Positions 24,907 to 31,885 of a stretch of 64,000 bases of DNA are shown here, in pieces. Every line of letters starts with the position of its first letter. The stretch's first letter is position 1. Location of the stretch: NCBI RefSeq assembly GCF_026340565.1, contig NZ_JAPEPB010000001.1, forward strand, positions 6,360,001 to 6,424,000. The letters are read 5' to 3'. The notes beneath the pieces were generated by a model, which was not told the DNA's origin, searched no databases, and worked only from the letters and a program-made list of their open reading frames with translations. The position numbers and the translations under genes are program-made. The stretch is from Kitasatospora sp. NBC_01287. Its GTDB lineage: Bacteria; Actinomycetota; Actinomycetes; Streptomycetales; Streptomycetaceae.

Positions 24907-25731
24907 ATGAGCCTCGCCCCGATGCCCGACCACAACCGCACCGGTGACCCCGCATGGAAGGCCCTGTTCGACCTGTACGAGCCGCTGATCACCCCGCTGC
25001 GCCGCCGCGGTCTGCTCGCCGACATCGACAACCGCGGCGCGACGACCGTCATCTACGCCGACCTGCCCGACGGCAGCCACCTGACCATCGGTACCGAGAA
25101 CGGCCTGCCGTCCTCCTTCGACGCCGTCACCGACTGGACCGTCACCCGCGACAGCGTCGGCAACCCAACCATCCACACCCTGGTGTACGACTCGGGCCCG
25201 GCCGGCGCTGACCACGGCAACGGCGCGCTCCTCGCCCCGCTGCTCGTCGCCATCGACGCCTACCTGACCGCCCTCGGCAACCTCACCGTGCCCATCACCC
25301 ACCCCGCGGTGGTGACCATCACCACCGTCCACGAGCACGGCCCCGCCGGGTACGCGACCTCCGCCGTCTTCCCCGACCGCGCCGAGGCAGCTCAGCAGCA
25401 CCACGCCATCGTCGCGGCCGCCGCCGACAGCGGCCTGACCGTCGCCCACCAGATCGCCGACGACTGGCCACACCACGTCCTCGTGGACGGCGACCGCGTG
25501 CAGATCGTGCAGACCACCCTGGCGGAACTCGTCCCCGGCGCCCACCAGCGCGCAGCCCACTGCTTCTGCCACCTCGCCCACCCCCAGAGCGCAGCCGAAG
25601 AGAACCAGTTGCACACCGAGGTCCAGGAGGCGCTGCACCTGGGCGACGCCCACGGCGTGTACCTCGGCATGCTCCGGCTGCTCACCGCCCCGAACTGCCC
25701 GGCCCGCACGCACGGGGCACGCCGTGGCTGA
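24907..25731 (+). CDS. Phage protein with LPDGS-type N-terminal domain
   Basis: 274 aa from ATG 24907. Residues about 45-125 (VIYADLPDGSHLTIGTENG, DWTVTRDSVGNPTIHTLVY, ALLAPLLVAIDAYL) parallel the preceding 132-aa protein. A second region (VVTITTVHEHGPAGYATSAV onward) is unique and contains CFCH, a possible metal site. No function is recognised. The next gene starts inside its end (8-bp overlap), so they are coupled. Confidence 0.62.
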   Translation: MSLAPMPDHNRTGDPAWKALFDLYEPLITPLRRRGLLADIDNRGATTVIYADLPDGSHLTIGTENGLPSSFDAVTDWTVTRDSVGNPTIHTLVYDSGPAGADHGNGALLAPLLVAIDAYLTALGNLTVPITHPAVVTITTVHEHGPAGYATSAVFPDRAEAAQQHHAIVAAAADSGLTVAHQIADDWPHHVLVDGDRVQIVQTTLAELVPGAHQRAAHCFCHLAHPQSAAEENQLHTEVQEALHLGDAHGVYLGMLRLLTAPNCPARTHGARRG

Positions 25732-25942
25732 GTCGACCCCCGCCGAGGAGGGGAGCGAGCCGGCTCCCGCCGAGACCCGCCACCCCGCCCTCGACGGCCT
25801 GTCAATGCTGTGGGCCAGTCCACCCATGCCGACCGACTCGCCGCAGGCCGGAGCGCGGCGCCGCACAGCCGCCGCCCTCGGCCACCTCGACATCGCCGCC
25901 ACCAGCGCCACCTACACCACCCCGAAGGACAGCACACCGTGA
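25724..25942 (+). CDS. Small hypothetical protein
   Basis: 72 aa from GTG 25724, overlapping the previous gene by 8 bp and the next by 4 bp. It is acidic and Pro/Thr-rich at the start, then has a short helix (ARRRTAAALGHLDIAATSA). No domain is seen. The coupled starts on both sides support translation. Confidence 0.5.
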   Translation: MAESTPAEEGSEPAPAETRHPALDGLSMLWASPPMPTDSPQAGARRRTAAALGHLDIAATSATYTTPKDSTP

Positions 25943-26052
25943 ACGCCATCCAGGTCACATCCCTCGCCCTGGCCGCCATCGCGCTGGCCACCGCCACGAC
26001 CGCTCTCGTCAGCGCCGTCCGCCGAACCGCCAAGACCCGAACCCGCCGATAA
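25939..26052 (+). CDS. Single-pass 37-aa membrane peptide
   Basis: 37 aa from GTG 25939, overlapping the preceding stop. One hydrophobic helix (VTSLALAAIALATATTALV) is followed by a basic tail (RRTAKTRTRR), so the C-terminus should face the cytoplasm. Such peptides in phages can modulate membrane proteins or lysis. Nothing more specific can be said. Confidence 0.5.
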   Translation: MNAIQVTSLALAAIALATATTALVSAVRRTAKTRTRR

Positions 26053-26113
26053 CCGAAACCCGCCAGGCAGCACACCGCCCCCCCGATCCCACCACGCCGA
26101 AGGAGAAACCCAG

Positions 26114-26554
26114 ATGGGCCGAGCCCTGTGCCTGGAACACAGCAACCCCGCCGTCAACTACTTCCTCGACCACTACACCCTGGAGAGCGTCGTTCGGGCT
26201 ATGGACACGCTCGGCATGATCGAGGACCTGAACATTCTCGACCTCGCCCGAGCCGCCTTCCACCGCGCGTTCCCCGGCCGGCAGCCCGGCGAGCCGGGCC
26301 CCGGCTCCGTCCACGCCGCCATGGACCTCCTGCGAGCCGTCGGCGCCGCCACCCCGAAGGGCATTCCCCGGCACAAGCTCGCCACCGGCGAGGGCTGGCT
26401 GATCAGCCCTCGGGAGATCACCGCCGCCCTGGACGCCTACCAGCAGGCCGATCCCGAGCAGCGCGAAGCGATCGGCGCCCGGATCGACGACTGGGCACCG
26501 TGGATCGACTTCCTCCACGTCGCCGGCGACCACCACGGCCTGCGCAGCAACTGA
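26114..26554 (+). CDS. Hypothetical protein, first of a tandem paralogue pair
   Basis: 146 aa with AAGGAG upstream. The C-terminal 65 residues (HKLATGEGWLISPREITAAL, then DDWAPWIDFLHVA) match the C-terminus of the next gene, so they arose by duplication. The N-terminal halves differ. No known domain. A GC hairpin separates the two genes. Confidence 0.62.
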   Translation: MGRALCLEHSNPAVNYFLDHYTLESVVRAMDTLGMIEDLNILDLARAAFHRAFPGRQPGEPGPGSVHAAMDLLRAVGAATPKGIPRHKLATGEGWLISPREITAALDAYQQADPEQREAIGARIDDWAPWIDFLHVAGDHHGLRSN

Positions 26555-26561
26555 CTATCCC

Positions 26562-26588
26562 GGCCGGACCGCCCACCGCGGTCCGGCC
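26562..26588 (+). terminator. Hairpin between the paralogue pair
   Basis: GGCCGGACCGC (26562-26572) and GCGGTCCGGCC (26578-26588) form a perfect 11-bp stem with loop CCACC. Confidence 0.65.
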
Positions 26589-26608
26589 CCCAAACCCCGG
26601 AGAGACCC

Positions 26609-27088
26609 ATGGGCTACCAGCTCAACATCGAGACCACCGACGACAGCACCGACGACACCTGCTGGCACCGCTCCAGCAACCTCGGCATGGGCAGCATCTG
26701 CCGCACCATGCGCGAGTTCGGCATGCTCACCGACTGGCAGCCCATCGAGTTCCCGGCGCTCTCGGACTTCGGCCTGACCCGCGATGACTTCACCGGCCCC
26801 GGCCAGGTCGCGCCCGGCAAGTCGGCCAACCTCGCTGCCGCCCGAGCCGCTGGCGACGCCGTGCGCTCCGCAGTCGAGCCCGACCCGGCCGGCATCCCGC
26901 ACTACAAGCTCGCCAGCCACCTCGAACACTGGCTGATCGTCCCCGCCGAGATCAGGGCTGCACTGGCCGCCTACGACGCCTGGCCAGCCGAGCACCGCGA
27001 GGAATTGGAAGACACCTACCCTGCATGGGCGCCGTGGCTCGCGTTCCTGCGCCGGGCGATCGGCCATCTCGGCATCCGTGTCTACTGA
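26609..27088 (+). CDS. Hypothetical protein, second of a tandem paralogue pair
   Basis: 159 aa. The N-terminus (MGYQLNIETTDDSTDDTCWH) is unlike its neighbour's, but YKLASHLEHWLIVPAEIRAA and AWAPWLAFLRRAI align with the C-terminus of the preceding protein. The shared region ends in a Trp-rich helix pair. Function unknown. Confidence 0.62.
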   Translation: MGYQLNIETTDDSTDDTCWHRSSNLGMGSICRTMREFGMLTDWQPIEFPALSDFGLTRDDFTGPGQVAPGKSANLAAARAAGDAVRSAVEPDPAGIPHYKLASHLEHWLIVPAEIRAALAAYDAWPAEHREELEDTYPAWAPWLAFLRRAIGHLGIRVY

Positions 27089-27095
27089 CCACACC

Positions 27096-27105
27096 TGTAT
27101 GGGGA
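27096..27105 (+). repeat. TGTATGGGGA motif copy 3
   Basis: It lies 20 bp upstream of start-associated sequence copy 5 and 46 bp before a small open frame at 27142. Confidence 0.45.
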
Positions 27106-27124
27106 TGCGTATTGCGTCCAACAT

Positions 27125-27135
27125 GACCTCTTGGA
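27125..27135 (+). promoter_or_regulatory. Start-associated sequence GACCTCTTGGA, copy 5
   Basis: It is followed by CTTCTG and ATG 27142. It is the main support that the short frame there is translated. Confidence 0.6.
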
Positions 27136-27141
27136 CTTCTG

Positions 27142-27309
27142 ATGACCCGCCCCACCCCGGCCGACCGCCCGGCAGCTCCACTGAACATCCGACTCACCGT
27201 AAATCACTGGCTGTTGGCGCTCAATCCACCTCCGTGGCCCCCGCCCGGCCAGCCCGCCGAACCAGCCCGCCCGACCACCGACACCCCGGCCGCCAACCCG
27301 AAGAGCTGA
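27142..27309 (+). CDS. Small Pro-rich protein or methyltransferase-leader relic
   Basis: 55 aa. The centre (LTVNHWLLALN) resembles residues 28-38 of the methyltransferase that follows (LGVNHWQLALA), and the DNA is almost identical over about 23 bases. The rest is Pro/Ala-rich. It may be a remnant of a duplicated methyltransferase N-terminus kept as a short leader gene. Translation is suggested by the start-associated sequence upstream. Confidence 0.4.
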   Translation: MTRPTPADRPAAPLNIRLTVNHWLLALNPPPWPPPGQPAEPARPTTDTPAANPKS

Positions 27310-27322
27310 AAGGAGCCCCACC

Positions 27323-28810
27323 GTGTCCCCGACCGTGATCGACTTCTTGTGCGGCGCCGGAGGCTCCTCGACCGGCCTCGTCGAAGCCGGACTCGAACTC
27401 AAACTCGGCGTCAATCACTGGCAGTTGGCGCTGGCCACCCACGCCGCGAACCACCCGCTGGCCGACCACCTGCGCATCGACGTGTCCGCGATGCCGATGC
27501 GCTACCTGCCCAAGGCCGACGTCCTGTGGGCATCGGTGATCTGCACCGAGATCAGCCCAGCCGGAGGAAGGCGCCGCGAGAGCGCGCAACTCGACCTCCT
27601 CGACGGCGACGACGAGTTCAAGACCTTGCCCGCCGGCGCGTTCGAACGGACCAGGGTCACCGCGTGGTGCGTCGTGCGGGCTGCCGAGGTCCACAAGTTC
27701 AAAGCGATCGTCGTGGAGAACGTCCTCGAATTCGCCACCGACTGGATCCTGTTCCCGCAGTGGATCGAGGCAATGAAGGCCCTCGGCTACAACTACCAGA
27801 TCACCTCGGTCAGTTCGGCGCACATCGGCGACGACGACAACCTTCGGGCGCCGCAGTGGCGCGATCGTATCTACATCACATTCACCCGCAAGGGCATGCG
27901 CAAGCCGAACCTCACCCCCTCCCCGGCGGCGTGGTGCTTCGAGTGCAGCGAGCAGGTCAACGCCGTACAGACGTGGCACGATCCGAAGGTCACGATCGGC
28001 AAGTACGGCAAGCAGTACAGCTACCGCTGCCCCAACACGCGCTGCAACCGGGCCCTGGTCGAACCGTGGGTGCGCCCCGCATCAGCGGCGATCGACTGGA
28101 CGGACCTGGGCAAGCGCATCGGCTCCCGCCCCAAGAAGCTCGCAGACGCAACCATGCACCGCATCGAAGCGGGGCTGGTGAAGTTCCCACACGAGCCTCA
28201 CGCGATCACCCTCACCCACGGCAAGGACGGCGGTGACCGGGCCTACGCGGTCGCCGAGCGGCCGATGCCGACCCGCTCCACCAAGCAGGGCGAGGCGTTG
28301 GTCGTGCCGACTGGAGGCTCGTGGAACACCGACCCGTACCCGGCCTCGCAGCCCCTGCGGACCCGCACCACCCGCGAGTCCGAGGCCCTGCTGAGCCCGC
28401 CGTTCGTCGTGGAGTTCCGCAACAACGCCAGCACGTCCCCGGTGCACGCCCCGATCTCCACCGTCGCCGCCCAGGGAAACCACCACGGCCTGGTCCTGCC
28501 TGGCGGCCTAGTCGACCCGCGCGACCGCAACACCCTGGTCGTGCCGTACCGCAAGGGCACCGCCAAGCACGCCGGGTACCCCCTGCACACCCTGTCCACC
28601 CGCGACTCGGCCGCGGTCGTCGTCACCGCCGACACCATCGCCGACTGTTGGTTCCGGATGCTCAAGCCCAAGGAGCAGTTGGCCGGGCAACGCTTCCCGG
28701 ACAGCTACATCGTGCTCGGCAACGGCGCCGAGCAGACCATGCAGGCCGGCAACGCCGTGAGCGTGAACGTGGCGAACTGGATCGGCCGCCAGCTGCTGGA
28801 GGTCCTGTGA
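27323..28810 (+). CDS. DNA (cytosine-5) methyltransferase
   Basis: 495 aa from GTG 27323. Motif I is DFLCGAGGSSTGL (7-19). The catalytic Cys 74 lies in SVICTEISPAGG, where most enzymes have a PC motif. Motif VI is ENV (132-134) and QWRDRIYI gives motif VIII. A zinc-ribbon-like insert (CFEC, then CPNTRC) follows. The C-terminal target-recognition part has four repeats of the form P-x-x-T-x-x-x-x-x-x-A (PTRSTKQGEAL, RTRTTRESEAL and so on). GNAV near the end is motif X. It probably protects phage DNA from restriction; no partner nuclease is adjacent. Confidence 0.88.
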   Translation: MSPTVIDFLCGAGGSSTGLVEAGLELKLGVNHWQLALATHAANHPLADHLRIDVSAMPMRYLPKADVLWASVICTEISPAGGRRRESAQLDLLDGDDEFKTLPAGAFERTRVTAWCVVRAAEVHKFKAIVVENVLEFATDWILFPQWIEAMKALGYNYQITSVSSAHIGDDDNLRAPQWRDRIYITFTRKGMRKPNLTPSPAAWCFECSEQVNAVQTWHDPKVTIGKYGKQYSYRCPNTRCNRALVEPWVRPASAAIDWTDLGKRIGSRPKKLADATMHRIEAGLVKFPHEPHAITLTHGKDGGDRAYAVAERPMPTRSTKQGEALVVPTGGSWNTDPYPASQPLRTRTTRESEALLSPPFVVEFRNNASTSPVHAPISTVAAQGNHHGLVLPGGLVDPRDRNTLVVPYRKGTAKHAGYPLHTLSTRDSAAVVVTADTIADCWFRMLKPKEQLAGQRFPDSYIVLGNGAEQTMQAGNAVSVNVANWIGRQLLEVL

Positions 28811-29004
28811 CCTCCCTCGACAGCCCGACCGTGCAGGACGCGAGCGCGGCACTGGGCTTTCCCCCTGGTTACACGGTCCGCCGCGCCGCACGACTGCCGC
28901 GTCCCGGCCGCCCAGACGACGAGCACCGCCTGAGACACCTCGGCAACGAGGTCACGCCAGTCGTGGCCCGATGGGTGAACTCCACTCCACAGGACAGGAC
29001 ATGA
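28807..29004 (+). CDS. Small protein resembling a C5-methyltransferase C-terminus
   Basis: 65 aa from GTG 28807, overlapping the methyltransferase stop. LGFPPGYTV followed by HLGNEVTPVVARWV matches the usual final segment of C5 methyltransferases (motifs IX-X, xxGNAVTPPVA). The upstream enzyme already has its own motif X, so this is an extra piece: a relic of a second enzyme or a small accessory subunit. Confidence 0.55.
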   Translation: MTSLDSPTVQDASAALGFPPGYTVRRAARLPRPGRPDDEHRLRHLGNEVTPVVARWVNSTPQDRT

Positions 29005-29264
29005 CCGGCCGACGGCTGTGGCGACAGGCCAAACGCCGCCGCGGCAGCGCCGAATCGACCCGCGTCCGCCACGGCCGGTGGAGGCTGCGCCTGACTCCCG
29101 GCCCTGTGCGGGCCGTGCTCCTCACGCAGACCCCCGACCCCCGCTGCCGGTACTGCGATGGAGAAGGCGGCTGGCAGGTCTGGCCGCGCCACACCCGCTA
29201 CGTCACCTGCATCTGCTGGGATCCGGCCCGCACCCGCGTCCTTCTGCGGCTCACCCGCCCCTGA
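29001..29264 (+). CDS. Small zinc-ribbon-like phage protein
   Basis: 87 aa from ATG 29001, overlapping the previous stop. A basic N-terminus (RRLWRQAKRRRGSAESTR) is followed by CRYCDGEGGWQVW and CIC, a C-x2-C...C-x-C arrangement suited to one metal ion. Nucleic-acid binding is plausible but not shown. Confidence 0.55.
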   Translation: MTGRRLWRQAKRRRGSAESTRVRHGRWRLRLTPGPVRAVLLTQTPDPRCRYCDGEGGWQVWPRHTRYVTCICWDPARTRVLLRLTRP

Positions 29265-29277
29265 CCACCTGCCCCAC

Positions 29278-29305
29278 CCGGGCCCCGACCACCGCCGGGG
29301 CCCGG
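29278..29305 (+). terminator. Hairpin before the WhiB-like gene
   Basis: CCGGGCCCCG (29278-29287) and CGGGGCCCGG (29296-29305) form a perfect 10-bp stem with an eight-base loop. Confidence 0.6.
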
Positions 29306-29327
29306 CAACACCGATAAGGCCACCACC

Positions 29328-29765
29328 TTGTTCAGCGCCCTGCCCGACACCGACCTGTGCCTGCCCGGTTGCTACCGCGACCTGCGGTTCTCACCCGCCG
29401 AAGGCGCCTGGAAGGACAAGAAGACCCTCACCGATCTGTGTCTGCCCGTCCTGGGCACCTGCACGCCCTGCCCCTTTCGAGCGCAGTGCATCCGCCAGGT
29501 CCAGCCCCACCCGAAGAAGTTCGACGGGGTGTGCGGCGGTCGGCTGTGGCTCGACGGCCGGGTCATCGCCATCGCCGACGGCGTGGACGACGAGGACCTG
29601 CCGCTGCCCGGCAAGCCTCGTGCGGTCTGCGGCGCGACCGGCGGAGTCGCCGAGCACCAGGACCGCGGCGAGCAGCAGTGCCCGCTGTGCTCGGCCTTCA
29701 CTGCCGCCGAAGCCGAACGCGCCGCCGCCGAGGCCGAGACTTCCGAGCTGCCCGTTGCCGCCTGA
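29328..29765 (+). CDS. WhiB-like (Wbl) Fe-S regulator, phage-encoded
   Basis: 145 aa from TTG 29328. It carries the Wbl signature C-x2-C-x5-C (Cys 45, 48, 54) with an earlier Cys (11, 15 or 38) as the fourth ligand. The G-V-W-G-G turn is present as GVCGG (67-71), a Trp-to-Cys change. A second pair, CPLC, lies near the C-terminus. Actinobacterial Wbl proteins bind a 4Fe-4S cluster and the primary sigma factor. Phage Wbls can down-regulate host genes and cause superinfection exclusion. The extended C-terminus is unusual. Confidence 0.72.
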   Translation: MFSALPDTDLCLPGCYRDLRFSPAEGAWKDKKTLTDLCLPVLGTCTPCPFRAQCIRQVQPHPKKFDGVCGGRLWLDGRVIAIADGVDDEDLPLPGKPRAVCGATGGVAEHQDRGEQQCPLCSAFTAAEAERAAAEAETSELPVAA

Positions 29766-29843
29766 CCGCCGGCCGCCCAGCGCCCGGGGCCCGCCGCCGT
29801 AGCCCCACCCAAATCGCCTCAACCAATCGAGAAGGGAGCCGAC

Positions 29844-30206
29844 TTGACCAACAATCCGACCTTGACCGACCTGGCGCTCGCCGCACGGGCGGAGCAACTG
29901 ACCACACAGGCGCACCAGGCCGACGGCCTGGCTGGCGAGGCCGTCCGGGGAGCCAACGACTTCGCCGCCTACGTCCTGGGCTCTGCCCCGGCGAGCCTGC
30001 TCACCTGGGAAGCCGAAACCGCCGAGCTGTACGCGGCCCGAGCTGACCTGCCCGACACCCCCGGCTGGTACCTGCGGTGGGCGTCCGACGGCGAGGAGGA
30101 GACCTCCCTCGCCCTGCACCGGCCCTGCAACGAGGACGGGCATCGAGACCTGGTCGAGGACCTGGCCGACCTCGGCCGATACCTGGCCACGCTCGCCGAC
30201 CGCTGA
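29844..30206 (+). CDS. Small acidic phage protein
   Basis: 120 aa from TTG 29844 with GAAGGGAG upstream. It is helical, with LAGEAVRGANDFAAYVLG, GWYLRWASDGEEETSLALH and DLVEDLADLGRYLATLA. No recognised domain; acidic overall. It lies between the WhiB-like and RuvC-like genes with a terminator-like hairpin after it. Confidence 0.6.
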   Translation: MTNNPTLTDLALAARAEQLTTQAHQADGLAGEAVRGANDFAAYVLGSAPASLLTWEAETAELYAARADLPDTPGWYLRWASDGEEETSLALHRPCNEDGHRDLVEDLADLGRYLATLADR

Positions 30207-30254
30207 CAGGCCCGCCGCCGTAGGCGGCAGTGACCAGCACGCCGACGAACCGAA

Positions 30255-30290
30255 CGCGCGGCGGCCCGGATGGGGCCGGGCCGCCGCGCG
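30255..30290 (+). terminator. 15-bp stem before the RuvC-like gene
   Basis: CGCGCGGCGGCCCGG (30255-30269) and CCGGGCCGCCGCGCG (30276-30290) form a perfect 15-bp stem with a six-base loop, 22 bp before the ATG at 30313. Confidence 0.72.
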
Positions 30291-30312
30291 CCCGCAACAC
30301 GAGAAGGACGAC

Positions 30313-30918
30313 ATGACCTGCACCGCCGCACCAGCCCAGCCCCGCCAGCACCCCATCCCGCTGGTGATCGGCCTGGACCTCTCCCTGGTCTCCACCGGCG
30401 TCGCCGGCGTGGACTGGGCGGACGCGCTACGCCCGAAGACGGGCTTGCGCAGGCACGCCCGTCTGGACTGGCACCTGCGAGAGCTTGAGGAGCGGGCGCG
30501 CCGCGCCGACTTGGTGGTGATCGAGGGCGCCTCCTACGGGCACGGCGCGCTGGCCGGACACCATGAGCTGGCCGGGCTGTGGTGGCACGTCACCCAGATG
30601 CTGTGGAGCCGCGGCATCCCCTACGCCGAGGTGCCGCCGGTCCAGCGGATCATCTACGCCTGCGGTGTCGCGAACCCGGCCAAGGACTACCCGAAGAACA
30701 TCCGGGCCCGCGTCACGAAGGGCATGGTCCGCGATGCCGTCGCCGAGCGGTACGGCCTGGAGTGCGAGGGGGCGGGCCGCTACGACAAGGCGGACGCCGC
30801 GGTGCTGGCCCTGATGGGCCGCGACTGGCTGGGACTGCCCGTCGTCGAAGTCCCCGAGACGCACCGGCGGGCGCTGGCCGGGGTGGCCTGGCCCGACCCG
30901 CTGCCGTCCGTCGCATGA
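30313..30918 (+). CDS. RuvC-like Holliday junction resolvase
   Basis: 201 aa. The RNase H-fold acidic residues fit RuvC: Asp 22 in IGLDLSLVSTGVA, Glu 71 in LVVIEGASYG, and Asp 158/Asp 161 in YDKADAAVLALMG. A KNIRARVTKGMVRDAVAERYG helix precedes the last motif, as in other phage resolvases. It would resolve recombination and replication intermediates before packaging. It ends the operon before promoter copy 3. Confidence 0.85.
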   Translation: MTCTAAPAQPRQHPIPLVIGLDLSLVSTGVAGVDWADALRPKTGLRRHARLDWHLRELEERARRADLVVIEGASYGHGALAGHHELAGLWWHVTQMLWSRGIPYAEVPPVQRIIYACGVANPAKDYPKNIRARVTKGMVRDAVAERYGLECEGAGRYDKADAAVLALMGRDWLGLPVVEVPETHRRALAGVAWPDPLPSVA

Positions 30919-30965
30919 CTTGCTCCGTCCCCGTGTACACCGGCGAAGACGACGCCCGGCGGACT

Positions 30966-31018
30966 GGATTCCCCCTCTCTTATGAGTATAGAATTTACTT
31001 ACAAGAGAGGGGGAATCC
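30966..31018 (+). promoter_or_regulatory. Palindromic promoter copy 3 with 16-bp outer inverted repeat
   Basis: TGAGTATAGAATTTACTTA lies at 30983-31001. It is framed by GGATTCCCCCTCTCTT (30966-30981) and AAGAGAGGGGGAATCC (31003-31018), a perfect 16-bp inverted repeat. The -35 position holds GGATTC, unlike the TTGnnC of most copies, because the outer arm replaces it. The -10 is TAGAAT. It serves the genes from 31057. The region 31009-31021 (GGGGG-AAT-CCCCC) can fold as a leader hairpin. Confidence 0.75.
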
Positions 31019-31056
31019 CCCGAACTCACGAACCCGCGACATCCACGGAGAAGACC

Positions 31057-31365
31057 GTGCCACTGCTACTCACCGGAGAGGCCAGCGCCATGACCATCGC
31101 CGCCGCGCACGCCAATGCCGTGTTCACCGCCGCGACGGCCGCCCGCTGGACCACGACGAACCTCGGCCGGGTTGCCCACGTCCGCCACGGGGGCGAGACC
31201 TGGACGGTCGCCTTGCCTCCCATGGGCGCCGACCCGCAGCCCGTCAAGGCCGAGATCACCTGGCGCGAGAGCTGGAGCGGCGCCGACTACGTGGGAGTCC
31301 ATGCGACCTGGCTTCAGACCATAGAGATCGTCGAAGCCGCCGCAGCCGCGACCCGGGTCCTCTGA
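31057..31365 (+). CDS. Small phage protein of unknown function
   Basis: 102 aa from GTG 31057. I prefer this start over ATG 31090 because its first residues (PLLLTGEASA) and the DNA around it (ACCGTGCCACTGCT) match the start of the next gene (ACCGTGCAACTGCT, QLLLAGGAAH). GGAG lies 6 nt upstream. A GRVAHVRHGGETWTVALPPM beta segment is followed by WRESWSGADYVGVHATW. No known domain. Confidence 0.58.
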   Translation: MPLLLTGEASAMTIAAAHANAVFTAATAARWTTTNLGRVAHVRHGGETWTVALPPMGADPQPVKAEITWRESWSGADYVGVHATWLQTIEIVEAAAAATRVL

Positions 31366-31375
31366 CCCGTCCGCC

Positions 31376-31401
31376 GGGGCTCGGTCGCCCAGCTGAGCCC
31401 C
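31376..31401 (+). terminator. Hairpin after the 31057 gene
   Basis: GGGGCTC (31376-31382) and GAGCCCC (31395-31401) form a 7-bp stem with a 12-base loop. It is weaker than most in this region. Confidence 0.45.
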
Positions 31402-31448
31402 CGCCTGGCGGCATCCCTCGATCTGCCCGAGAACCAAGGAAGAAAACC

Positions 31449-31799
31449 GTGCAACTGCTCCTCGCCGGCGGCGCCGCCCACCAGGCAACCGCCGACCTCG
31501 TCCGCGCCCTCGATGACGGCACGCTGGCCAGTGCCCTCGAACAGCCCTACGACCTGTCCGCCGAAGAGGCCGCCGAGGCGTGCGCCGCCGTGCGCCGCGC
31601 TCTCATCGACACCTGGGGGAACAGCGGCTACCACCTGACCTACGAGCAGTGGCTTGCCGACGCCCAGCCCGCGCTGTTCCACGTCCTGGTGGACACCGCT
31701 GCCCGCGCGATCGACAAGCCCTGGACGGGCGGACACGACCTGCGCGTCCTGCGCCATGCACTCGGCCGCATCGCCGCCGACCCCAGGCTCCTCGACTGA
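31449..31799 (+). CDS. Small phage protein, paralogue of the next gene
   Basis: 116 aa from GTG 31449. After an N-terminus shared with the preceding gene, it has ADLVRALDDGTLASALEQ, SAEEAAEACAAVRRALIDTW, YEQWLADAQPALFHVLVDTA and LRVLRHALGRI. The YxxWLxxxxxxxxHVLV core recurs in the next gene. Function unknown. Confidence 0.6.
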   Translation: MQLLLAGGAAHQATADLVRALDDGTLASALEQPYDLSAEEAAEACAAVRRALIDTWGNSGYHLTYEQWLADAQPALFHVLVDTAARAIDKPWTGGHDLRVLRHALGRIAADPRLLD

Positions 31800-31885
31800 C
31801 CGCCCCTGGGCGGCAGGCCGCAGAGCCCGCCGCCCCCTGCCCAGCCCCGAACACCCGCCCCTCGCGACCCCGCCGGAAGGCATAC

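Noticed and set aside
23932..25911. 659-aa minus-strand frame, Val/Gly-rich
   Set aside because: It is the mirror of C-rich plus-strand genes; low complexity and no domain.
25724..26052. Toxin-antitoxin pair from the two small coupled genes
   Set aside because: No antitoxin DNA-binding or known toxin pattern is visible; they are only reported as small proteins.
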